From Balanoglossus misakiensis (Eukaryota; Hemichordata), in NCBI GenBank assembly GCA_040954595.2, contig CM082583.2, positions 3,472,001-3,536,000 on the forward strand: 64,000 bases of DNA, given 5' to 3'. The notes under the pieces are model-generated. The model searched no databases and was not told the DNA's origin. It worked only from the letters and a program-made list of their open reading frames with translations. Position numbers and translations under genes: made by a program. Below, piece after piece: positions 23,201 through 31,811 of the stretch (position 1 is the stretch's first letter; every line of letters starts with the position of its first letter).

Positions 23201-26200
23201 GTAGTACCCTCCACTGAATATTTTCACGGTTTGCTTAGACTCAGTCTGATTAAAAACAGGTGTATAGTTAAGGCGCCTTCCTCACCTTTGCTGATTCTTG
23301 GCTCTTCTGTTCTAGAAGGGATGCCTACACTATAGAGTGGCATGTACAGCCAAGACAGAAAACAGAACAGCTAAAATGATCACCAAAGATAAAGACAGCG
23401 CCTAACTCTATATCTGATTTTATTCAGATTAGCTAAGGCTTTAAGTATGTGAACTTTCATTACATAAGTCCTTAGAACATAGCCAGTGATGAAAAAGAAA
23501 ACATACAAGTACATACTAGTACATTGCATAAAAAGACCAGCACCTAACAATTGGATGATAGTGATACATGCAGTTCACGCAATTTGCAGAAGCCCCATAT
23601 TAGTTGGGATTTTGAGATGGAGGTTTACCTTCCTCTGCATTGACCTTTGACCTTTCAGGTCACAAGGATTCCCAATCCTGATTCTCCCCACCAAAATCAG
23701 ACATGTAACGGTGTGTACTGAAAGTGTTTAGGGTAAATAATGACGATGTGTGTTTTGTTACTATAGCAACTGACTAGCCATGTTGTCATTCTTATTTGCA
23801 GATGTACAGACATAACAGATTGGACATGGCTGAAACCAACTTGAAACCAGCAATCCTACAAAGTGAGTTTAGGATAGAATGAAATTGTTATTTTTTTTTA
23901 AATTGTACTGCATTCTGTCCTTTGACATTTATAATAATATTAATAATAATAGTGAGTTCTTATATAGCGCATGTATCTTTACAATTAACACCCCTGGTCA
24001 TTGGACCTAATTTTAACTTCTGGGGAGCAAAACAACTCACATGTGCAGCCGTTATATATCAGTGTAGCAGAGTTGAACACAGACATTGCAATCTCTGTCC
24101 TACCAGGTACCCATAACTCCTGCGTGGGGAAAAGCAGTTAGATGCAATGTGCCTTGCTCAAAGACACAACACCACATCCAGACTAGGGCTCGATCCCACA
24201 ATCCTCAGATCATGGTCCGCTGCTCTAGCCATTGTACATGTACTATGATGTCCTCCAGAATAAATGCTGTGAGGGAATATAAATCTGACATTGTCACCTC
24301 ACCTTGCTTGTCACTCTTACCAGTAATGACAGAAAATATCTTGTGTAATAGTCTTTGGTGATTTTTCCCATGAGCTAAAGGCTTTTATTTGATCCACAGG
24401 TTACAACACTTATTCATCACAACTGGAATCTCTCATACCCCAGTTTGAAAGGTACAAAAGCAGATTGTCTGTTGTCAGAGAAACCAAAGAAAGACGGAGA
24501 CAGGGTTTGTTTGATGAAGACGGAGTTCCTGATAAAGATGGGGATCTGTTTTCTGATACAAGTAGTATTGGTAGATCTTCTTACAGTCAATATACAGGCA
24601 GTCAGTCAAGGATATCAGGGTAGGTTTCACATTGATCTAACCTAGCTTCTTTTTTGTTTTAGCCTCTATGTTTCGGACTGTCAATCCATATTTTGCACCA
24701 TAACAATGCTGACTATACTGTAAAACGGGTTATGTTCGCGACAGGAAATGTTCGCGATATCAAAAGAGGCAACTGTTTTGCGAGTATTAATTTTCACGTT
24801 CTCTTATTTCATTTACTGCATCGCTATCTCCGGAAAAAAATTTACGGGACTTTTTATTTTCATGCTATTTTGGCTCTCGCGTATTTGGCGAAAATTTATT
24901 GGTTGCGAAAATGACATGTTTTACAGTATATACATGTAGGATGAGGTTATAAGCAGGTTACTGTGCATTTCTTCATGCTTCAAGGATTTGAACAAGATAC
25001 TGCAGTAGATACACAAAGCAAAACTACTGAAATCATAGTGAAAACTTACGGCTAATGTCTATGCAGTGCTTGACTGTCTAAAACATTGAATTCATTCAAA
25101 TATAGGAGGTCATCCAAGAATCGGCGCAAAACAGAACGAAAGAAGTACAGTTTGAAAGAAGGAAGTGAATTTGAAGACTTGGCATTGTTAGAAGCTTTGT
25201 CTGGGTTAATTCTTAAAGTGGATCATCTCAAATGTAAGTTTAGAAATAAAGTGGGCCATCCCAAACAGAAAGGGGTCTTATGGTCATAAGTATCGTGCTC
25301 CCATAAGACCCCTTTCTGCTGGGGATGGCCCATTAGTAAAGCAATTTGAGTTTAATATTTTTTATTGTACAAACTAAAACCAACACTGTACAACTTGAGG
25401 CTACATAATTTATTTGACAAAGTGTGAAAAGCATTTGATAAATCTTTGGGTTGCGCATAGCAACCTGCAATGTGTGACAAGACAAACTGATAGTGTTACA
25501 AGGATTATTTTGTCAACTGCAACACTTTTACTTTAGTATTGTGTTCAAGCAACTTGTAGTGGCACTAGTGTCCTGCTGCCCTTTTAGGTTTCTGTCTTCT
25601 AATGCAAGAAGCCAGGGCTCGAGCAACCTAGTCTTTTCGTATGCTATATCATCAATTTGGCGAAAACAAAATTGTAAGAAAATTCCCAAGTCTGCATTGT
25701 CCATTCAATGCACTGAATTTTGTATTTTTAAATGATATAATGAAGGTGTCTTCATGTACCCCAGCCAGTAATCTCACTTTAAAACTTTGCATTTGTTTTG
25801 TAGCTGATGTTGGGGCATTGATTCGAATTCTTGTGCAGTACAACTATGAACAAGAAGCCAGTGAATTGCAGACGATGTTGGAAAAAACGATCAAACTTAT
25901 TGACAGGTCCATCAATGAGATTTGGAAAGCTGAATCAGATTCAGTACAAACTCCAGTGAGTATCAGAGAGTGTTTATATTCTTTGTGTTTGACACAGTAT
26001 GTTCTGTATTAAGGAATAACATTCGCTATTTGTTCGTTTATAAAGTTCTTATTTATAATGCAGTGTAGGTTTCTGTAATTTGCTGACATCCATCACATCC
26101 CAAGCATCAACAAATCATCCTGATCACAGCAGAGCCCTTTTGCAACATATGAACATTTTCTTCCTTGTAAATAAAATTATCACTAATTCTCCCTACCTGA

Positions 26201-26924
26201 AATAGATTTTAAGCTACCTAAGTGAGTGATGAAAATCTCATTTGGTCGACACAATTTCAAGATGGCCGATTTTTGCCATGTTTAAGAAATGGGAGTTCAT
26301 AAGCTAAAGTGATGATGGGTTATTCTGAAACTTTTAACAGAAAAAATAACAAAATGTGAAAAAAAGTTTAATGAGTTTAATATGGTAACTACAAAGACAG
26401 ACATGTTGGACCAAAGGAAGTCATGAAATACAGTAAATGCAATGTGATTTGACCCCCTAGCGCAAAGTGAAAATCTATTTAAGGCAGCCAGAATTCAGAT
26501 ATGATTGATGAAGAAGTTTTGTAGAGCCATGGATTATGTTTAGATACACAAGAGATTGATTTACTATTGCATTAAGCCTTTCACCACCAAGGATTAGTCA
26601 ATTGCCATTTTTCTCAATGTGTTCATGTTATCGATTGCCATGGCATTTCTGTTTCCATGTGTAAAGGCCTAATTTGTATGTCTACAATGTTCTTCTACCC
26701 GAACAGTTTAAAACTTTAGGCTATATTTAATACATTCATAATTCCATAATCTCATTTATTTGTAGGTGTTGGGTCCCAAGTCTACGGCTAACAGCATAGC
26801 TGAGGCTATGATGCAATCGTCCAAGACTACACAAGCAGTCAGTGCAGAAGACATGGCACTGAGAATACCTCCAAAGTTTGACAAAGACACTAAATGGAAA
26901 CTTCACCAACTTCAGCATAATTGA
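9754..26924 (+). CDS. ELP1: ELP1 (IKBKAP/IKI3), Elongator complex scaffold subunit, complete
   Basis: Coding exons: 9754-9903, 10444-10596, 12616-12778, 13767-13952, 14515-14605, 14997-15120, 15472-15574, 15857-16087, 16450-16623, 17546-17642, 17915-18091, 18345-18546, 18917-19073, 19703-19971, 20710-20921, 21327-21555, 21749-21967, 22599-22800, 22985-23109, 23802-23862, 24400-24619, 25106-25233, 25804-25955, 26766-26924. All have GT-AG borders and they join in frame to 1327 codons plus TGA; human ELP1 is 1332 aa. ELP1 holds the Elongator dimer that modifies wobble uridine in cytoplasmic tRNAs. Signatures: start [16 protein letters not shown] (exon 2), [12 protein letters not shown] (exon 4), YHWYLKQ (exon 8), LQMPRGNLE and NLIYDHNP (exon 14), [10 protein letters not shown] (exon 17), and the basic [13 protein letters not shown] segment (about residues 1183-1196), matching the human tRNA-binding/NLS region. 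The N-terminal half is WD40 propeller, the C-terminal half TPR-like. No lesion seen. Confidence 0.96.
9933..10064. repeat. Long foldback in ELP1 intron 1
   Basis: Arms of about 55 bp (AAAACACCCCAGCC, ATGGTATACCACTCGATTTT, GACCAGTTC and the complement ending GGGGGTGTTTTA) flank a GC-richer centre GCACGAGCGATAGCGAGTGC that is itself nearly palindromic. It is a non-coding foldback or MITE. Confidence 0.7.
10348..10367. repeat. Poly-C run in ELP1 intron 1
   Basis: About 18 consecutive C residues follow AGA, about 75 nt upstream of the exon 2 acceptor at 10443. It is a simple homopolymer; length variation between individuals is likely. Confidence 0.8.
11220..12498. mobile_element. 1.28-kb foldback transposon in ELP1 intron 2
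   Basis: Both ends read GAATTCTTTTTAC(C/T)AGCAACAAA inward as inverted repeats (11220 onwards and 12498 backwards). The inverted similarity continues for at least 200 bp, including TTATCTCTAAAATTGTAACA, the motif GACAAAGAGGCG, and AACTGCGCAAT/ATTGCGCAGTT. It also reappears further in (AACGGACTGGGTTCCTTCC and GGAACCCAGTCCGTTC). The centre (about 11700-12150) is GC-richer with GGCGTCCGCCGC. No transposase frame is evident, so it is a non-autonomous foldback element. I could not settle a target-site duplication. Confidence 0.75.
13076..13224. mobile_element. MITE with perfect 10-bp target duplication, ELP1 intron 3
   Basis: A 149-bp element begins TAGACTCTCTCACA and ends TGTGAGAGAGTCTA (14-bp terminal inverted repeats). 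The 10-mer ATACTGGTTG is present immediately on each side (13066-13075 and 13225-13234), an exact target-site duplication. A 9-11 bp duplication is typical of Mutator-like transposition. It has no coding capacity. Confidence 0.8.
13474..13564. repeat. Foldback, ELP1 intron 3
   Basis: TGTCAAGGGGAAATTCAG, CAGCTGATTTCTACATAAT and the complement ATTATGTAGAAATCAACTG, CTTCCCCTTTTAATTGACA form a hairpin with arms of about 40 nt and a very short loop. Confidence 0.65.
14265..14452. repeat. (ATGT)n microsatellite, ELP1 intron 4
   Basis: About 188 bp of uninterrupted ATGT repeat (about 47 units), preceded by a degenerate ATGT-like lead-in from about 14222. It lies about 60 nt upstream of the exon 5 acceptor at 14514. 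It creates long open frames on both strands that repeat VCMY or HTYI; these are artefacts of the repeat. Confidence 0.95.
14661..14962. repeat. Compound foldback related to the element at 1032-1187, ELP1 intron 5
   Basis: ACAAAGTCTCTCTCTCTCGC at the left matches the terminal part of the element at 1032-1187. Within it, about 68-bp arms (14731-14799 and about 14893-14960; GTTATTCTACATGTGGATAT, CATCCCGCTTGTA) are inverted around a smaller hairpin AAAAACTCGCCAAAATG / CATTTTGGGCGAGTTTTT. It may be a nested or composite insertion. Confidence 0.65.
16638..16766. repeat. Long foldback with GC-rich palindromic centre, ELP1 intron 9
   Basis: AGGTTATTACGAAAATACCG, CAAAGTATGCAC, GAGGACATTAGCGC and the inverted GCGCTAATGTCC, GTGCATACTTTGC, AGTATTTTCGTAATAACCT flank the centre ATCGCCCGACGCGTAGCGGA. 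It begins only 14 nt after exon 9 ends. Confidence 0.75.
17842..17898. repeat. Dispersed repeat copy in ELP1 intron 10 (other copy 26440-26494)
   Basis: AATGTGATTTGACCCCC, GCACAAAGTGAAAA and GTCAGCCAGAATT are matched in ELP1 intron 23 at 26440-26494 with few differences and in the same orientation. This copy ends about 16 nt before the exon 11 acceptor at 17914. Confidence 0.6.
20503..20533. repeat. T12-G10 junction repeat, ELP1 intron 14
   Basis: Twelve T, then ten G, A, and eight G. The same T11-G10-A-GG arrangement occurs at 62686-62709, so it may be the end of a dispersed element. Confidence 0.6.
23242..23430. mobile_element. MITE copy A in ELP1 intron 19
   Basis: The ends are inverted repeats related to CAATCTGAATAAAATCAGAT (here CAGTCTGATTAAAAACAG and TCTGATTTTATTCAGATT). 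Internal segments GCTGATTCTTGGCTCTTCTG and GAACAGC are shared with the element at 30396-30560, so both belong to one family. It is non-coding. Confidence 0.65.
23918..24245 (-). mobile_element. tRNA-derived SINE-like element, ELP1 intron 20, minus strand
   Basis: Read on the minus strand from about 24240, the sequence has an A-box-like TGGCTAGAGCAGCGG, an anticodon-arm-like GGACCATGATCTG (CAT in the loop) and a B-box-like GGGATCGAGCCC. A body follows with GTGTCTTTGAGCAAGGCACA and, at the far end, GCGCTATATAAGAACTCAC with an ATT-rich tail. This is the layout of a tRNA(Met/Ile)-derived SINE (known pattern). The family was not identified. Confidence 0.65.
24714..24930. mobile_element. TA-type MITE, ELP1 intron 21
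   Basis: A 217-bp element has terminal inverted repeats TATACTGTAAAAC and GTTTTACAGTATA. The interior contains GTTCGCGA-like words and no coding frame. Ends starting with TA suggest a TA target duplication. Confidence 0.7.
25251..25333. repeat. Foldback 17 nt after an ELP1 donor, intron 22
   Basis: GTGGGCCATCCC, ACAGAAAGGGGTCTTATGG and the inverted CCATAAGACCCCTTTCTG, GGGGATGGCCCA make a hairpin with arms of about 33 nt. Its start is only 17 nt downstream of the exon 22 end at 25233. Confidence 0.7.
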
Positions 26925-27135
26925 TGAAGTGTAAAGCAAAAGTGTGATATTTACTTACACCAGCCATTATTATAGTCTCTGCGTTACAAGTTGAGATGTC
27001 AGCTTCTGTCAACAAATCATCTACATGTACTATTAAAATGCTGTGATGTCCCCAAAACTAGTCTCTTCTACCACAAACTTCTCACTAGTCAAACTCTTCT
27101 CTCTTATGATGTACACATGCAAGTCAAATACACAG

Positions 27136-27141
27136 AATAAA
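27136..27141 (+). terminator. Probable ELP1 polyadenylation signal
   Basis: AATAAA lies about 210 nt after the ELP1 stop. A second AATAAA at 27269-27274 is an alternative. Assigned by motif and position only. Confidence 0.5.
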
Positions 27142-28371
27142 TATGTTTGAATGGAATTCCAGTCATTCAGGCCAGTAGTAACCACGAGATGGGGCCACTG
27201 CTCTACTTGTGAATGAAATTTTTACACCCACACTGCTGCATGCAGTGATCTATGGAAAAGACGTGTGTAATAAACTTTTGTTTTTACTGGGTCATGTACA
27301 TGCATCTGTGAAGTGCAAGTTATATTCTTCCAAATTGGAGGTAGAGAGTTTAGTTACCATACTGTTATCCACAATGTAGCCATTTGATGAAATATCATTT
27401 CCGAGGTTTTTGTGTGTGCATGGCGCAATTTACTGGTACATCCAGTGCATTTTGATAATCGCGTATTCCCATGGACACAAAAGTTATGATGAGCTGACAA
27501 ACACAATGATTGTACATTCACATAAACACATTTAGATAGACTATAAAATCACGTAAGATTAAAACATTCACACGACAATTTCTCACTTCAGAGCATTTTA
27601 TAATGTATAAAAGTGGACTTTTTGCATTATTTTTTGTTATTTAATTTCCAACTTAGATTAGTCCAAATAAGCTTACTTATAAATGAAAACTTATCAACGC
27701 AATATTAGGGCTGTATGTTGCAATTTGAACATCAATGATATAGTAAACGGCCTCCATACAAAAAGTACACAACTATCGTGGTATGTGTCACCAAGTGATG
27801 ACAGACTGATGCGAATACAAGTTTCTTTGAACATAAGAGTATCAAGAGCTGTAAAAACACAAAAATATAACATCAAACATTTGGTGTGACAGCAAATATA
27901 GATTCATGAGACATCACGTACAACAAAGCCTATCTCAATTTATATTCTTTTCTGCAACAGATTCAGAGAGTCTCTTTCGTGGACAATGTGGCCAGATCTT
28001 TGATGGATTAATTTTGGACTAGTACTATAGAGGGCGCTATAGCACATACTGCTCAACCAATGATGGAGCGAAAACGATATTTTAGTGGCTCTCTTATCTA
28101 TTTACCATAAATTAGGATATCTTGTGCCTGTAAATGGTAACCAAAATTTTAGTCTAAAAATACTGTACACAGTAAAATCATGTGGGGCCTCTACCGGAAG
28201 TGTGCACGTGTGTTCTGGGCGTGGTAGGTGCCCTGGCAAACTTTATAGATGACTACACTACGCAGATGCAGTGTGTGGTTATCACATTCCATCCATAGCC
28301 TTACATGCAGATTGCAAACTGCCCCGCAACCCTCTGCGTTATTCTATCCGTGAAGTAGTCCATGACAGGTT

Positions 28372-28650
28372 TCATGGAATATGGGAGAAAGAATTAGGGA
28401 ATTGTACAACTTCAATTGTTGATTTGGGTAGAAAATGACACAAACAGGATAAAATACCTTTTTTGGGGCTAATCTTATTTACTTCATTTTCAACATAGGA
28501 TTTCCAAGATAAAGACTCATCAATTGTAACCCCAAGATACAATACAAACGACACTTTCTCTAAGGAAACACCATCAATGTTCCCATTTAGAGTGATTTTC
28601 ACTCTTTTGTGGTTCTGCTTATTAAATGATATTGCCTGATAGTATATCAA
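28372..28650 (-). pseudogene. Non-LTR retrotransposon reverse-transcriptase fragment
   Basis: The minus strand reads about 92 codons containing NKQNHKRVKITLNGN, YLGVTIDESLSWKSYV and KISPKKGILSCL, then LPKSTIEVVQ. This matches the pattern seen downstream of the catalytic region of LINE-type reverse transcriptases (YLGV.ID..LSW..H....KI....G.L......LP). It lacks the catalytic YADD part and any endonuclease, so it is a 5'- and 3'-truncated relic. The exact clade is not determined. Confidence 0.75.
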
Positions 28651-29837
28651 GAAATTATTTATGACAGAATGGCCGAAAAATAAAAGTAGAAAGCAAAGAA
28701 AAAAAGGCGACGGTCCGTGTATATTGTATTATTACAGTGAATACTAATCAATGGTTGTGCAGTGATATGAGCAGTTCGTTTCCAGATAAGACAGTTCTCG
28801 CGCCCATCCACCCATTGAACCCGAACGAGACAATTTGCAATTCCTTAACCACAGCAACGGCGGGGCGTAGAAACTCTTGCACTACGGTGAGTTTGAAGAG
28901 TGCGACTGCCTTTCGTCGATTTCAACTTTCAGTAAGGAAAAGCTCGGTTTGTCAGGAATCATTAATTTCAATGAAGTTCGGTCACATTTGCTCAAAGCTA
29001 CATCGGAAACTATTAACTTGTCTTGCTACCCGACTCTTTTGTACAAGTTTTTGAAGAGAAAGAGAGAGAGAGATGTAACATGAGAGGTATTACAAAGTTA
29101 AAATGATGTTTTAAATGTTATACTGTTGATACTGATACGAGTGATATGCGCATGTGCAGTGAAATATGTGGTATTTGCCAGAGTTGCAATAATTGTCCTT
29201 ATTTCACTGACTATTTCACTCTCAACCAATATATCCCGAAGTGTCATGAGATTTATCACATTGAAAGAATTTTTAAAAGAACATTCGTATTTTTCAGATA
29301 TAGAACTGCACAAAACAGCTATGGTTCTTGAAATAATTAAACAGCATGCAAACTACATTTGATGTTTCCATCCCCTTGTTTTTTTACTGACCGGCATTAT
29401 ATCCATCTGAAAGCATTGTTGAGATGAGCTTGTCTGGAAACTATTCGCGATAGGAATTTTGCTAGCAGATGCACTTGTAAGTTGTAGGATGGATCCTCCG
29501 CATGACTACAGCTACAGTAGATCAACCGTTGACGTGTCTCTGCCCTAGTGATCTTGCTGTTGGCCAAATGATTTGTAATGTAAGCTAGTTAAGTTGTTAT
29601 AAATATAGGAGTAACTTATGACATTTGTAAAATTCAGCATCACCGAGAAGTTTACATATCGTGTTCTGGATACCACAGTAGTTAGCCGTTGTCAAGCTTG
29701 TCGAACTGCGCGTCGTCGTACAAGCTGAAAGAGAGCAGACGACAAGTACACATGTACTGTACATTTCGGTTGAGGCTGGAAGTAAAAAATACGCGAATAT
29801 TACAAAGATTTTTTTGTCTTTTTTTCAACATACGACT

Positions 29838-30021
29838 TAGACTAGCCTACTAGTCGCTTGGTGATTTTTAAATCTCATACTGTTTGCGTTTTCAGTGTTT
29901 TTTTTGTCTCTAAGTTAATAAATAATTACAATACTTTTTGCGTGCATGCTTGCCTTGAGCGTGTTTTTGGTAGTGAGGTGAGTTCCGAATTTGGGACTGA
30001 GCTTGTGGTTTCGGGTAGCGT
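29838..30021. repeat. Dispersed repeat, copy 1 (copy 2 at 63822-64000)
   Basis: About 180 bp, starting TAGACTAGCC and containing AATACTTTTTGCGTGCATGC and TGAGCGTGTTTTTGGTAGTG, is repeated in the same orientation at the right edge of the window with only scattered differences. The right copy runs off the window. The two copies bracket the giant receptor gene about 34 kb apart. Confidence 0.8.
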
Positions 30022-30395
30022 CGCGTTCCCTACACATAATGAAGCCCATAGACTTGGAGCAAGTCTACATACGACTATCAACTTTTCTGATATTTTTAAC
30101 AGACTATACAGAGGGCAGCAATGACATGTCGCTGTTTACAACCTCTCCAAGCCACATTTCTGGTCGAGTGAACAGGAACTTGGGCAATATTATACAAGAC
30201 ACACTCTGCACTATCAATGGATCATATGGACTTATCCTTTGTTTTAGTTGTTAAGTTTTCATGAACCTACACATCTTACTGGCCTGGGGATCCAAGGTAT
30301 GTTTATAATATCATGATATGTCCATAAATATTTAAAGAGGGTGCCCTCAACTGTGCAATGGTCTGACAATAGATGTACATGTGCCTCTGTTGATC

Positions 30396-30560
30396 CAATC
30401 TGAATAAAATCAGATGTAGAGTTTGACTGTTCTGTTCCGTGTCTCTTTCTTGGCTGTTCTCAGTGTACACGCCACTCTGCAGGGCTCCCGAAAAGAACAG
30501 CCAAGAATCAGCAAAGGTGAAGACGGCACCCCAACTCTACATCTGATTTTACTCAGATTG
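30396..30560. mobile_element. MITE copy B (family of 23242-23430)
   Basis: A 165-bp element begins CAATCTGAATAAAATCAGAT and ends ATCTGATTTTACTCAGATTG as near-perfect inverted repeats of about 28 bp. Internal words such as CTTGGCTGTTCT and AAGAATCAGCAAAGG are shared with the copy in ELP1 intron 19. Spurious open frames on both strands cover it. Confidence 0.75.
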
Positions 30561-30978
30561 TTGCTGACCCTGCACTGTGTATTATTTTGCTCACGATTGC
30601 TTTTGTTAGTACAAATGTATTCACATAATGGCAAATGGGGCCAGCTTATTTTCAATCTTTTACACTCAGTCATAAAGCAAATGCGTGAGCATTTTTCAAT
30701 GGCCCATTTACAGTTATTGTTTGTACCATTTGTAAGTGCAAAATGGCGTATGAATGAATGAAATCGGAGTCGTGACTTGCCAATCTGTGGTGCTTTACTC
30801 GACAACAATGGAACTTTTTTTACGTTCAAGAAGACGACGCACCACACCCGACTGTAAACCCTCAAAGCTAGTCTTAACATATTTCATGTCTATTGATCCT
30901 AATCAAGACTGAAGCTGCCTGCCATCGTTTGTAGACTGCATTTAGCAGGCTGCATATGCAGTAACAGGGAGGAAAATC

Positions 30979-31811
30979 ATGTTCAGCTTCCTGAGGTTAT
31001 TCCTCATTACTTTGATAAGCCTACATTGTACACTGAATGGTGAGTTGGTGAAATGTGCTTCTTATTTTTCTGTATTAATTTTCTGGTATATTTACTTCCT
31101 GCAGTAAAGCGACAGGTAGATGTGAGTATACACGTAAACTATACTCTTTTCGATAGCAATATAGATTTGTAATGTGAATCCTTGGAAAAGTGCACTTTTT
31201 CTGAAGCTGTCTTAGCTGTGGGTTTTCGCAGCTCTACTGGTGTCATTTTGTAGTGCGATCTTTGCCTCTTTAATTGTTAGATTTTTGTTGTTGACTGTTT
31301 TTCATGTCATTTTTTCGACATATGGCGGCAATGAACTGATAGTAGACCCACAGGTAACTTAACTGTAAAATGATAAGACCTAGTCTGACTGAAAATCCCT
31401 ACTGACAAATAGTTATTCGCCATAATTTTACGGACAACACGTTTGCATTCAAGTCATGTAGCACCCAGTCAGCCCTTTTGTATATATCCGCTATTAAATT
31501 TTATTTCCACCGGGGGTGCGGTCTCCCAATTCAAATTGCAATCGCAATTTCACCTGAACACTCCATTGACATTTTTGTTTCCGAAAACAATACCGGACCT
31601 CCATACCGGGAAATGGGGTGAAAGGGTTAAAGGCAAGGTTCACCTATGCAAATTTAACCACTGTTACCATGGAAAACTGAAATAAAGTGAATGAGCCAAT
31701 ATTTTAAAGAACTTTGGGCATTAGTATGTAAATATGGAGTCCCGGACAACGTTTTTTTTATAACATGCTGATATTTTTTTTTCATTTCAGGCGTACATTC
31801 GCAAACTCCGT
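30979..31811 (+). CDS. Giant receptor: start and signal peptide (exons 1-2)
   Basis: Exons 30979-31039 and 31791-31811. The ATG at 30979 opens MFSFLRLFLITLISLHCTLN, a clear signal peptide with a leucine/isoleucine core. It is followed by GVHSQTP before the CTLD exon, so cleavage probably falls around residues 20-26. Both introns are phase 1. A purine-rich AGGGAGGAAAATC precedes the ATG. The 5' UTR and promoter were not determined. Confidence 0.8.

Larger units (their letters stand above)
27290..30978. other. Intergenic region between ELP1 and the giant receptor gene
   Basis: No intact gene is recognised. It contains a reverse-transcriptase fragment (28372-28650, minus), a possible but unrecognised exon-like frame starting with ATG at 28767 and ending at a GTGAGT donor-like site near 28886, a dispersed repeat copy (29838-30021) and a MITE (30396-30560). 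Several short frames between 29126 and 30254 show no domain. Confidence 0.5.

Noticed and set aside
28737-29083. Possible first exon of a new gene (ATG at 28767, donor-like GTGAGT near 28886)
   Set aside because: No recognisable protein and no supporting second exon; adjacent to a decayed retrotransposon fragment.
30410-30880. 156-codon minus-strand open frame and overlapping plus-strand frame
   Set aside because: They cover the MITE at 30396-30560 and its flank; no domain, and the inverted-repeat structure explains openness on both strands.
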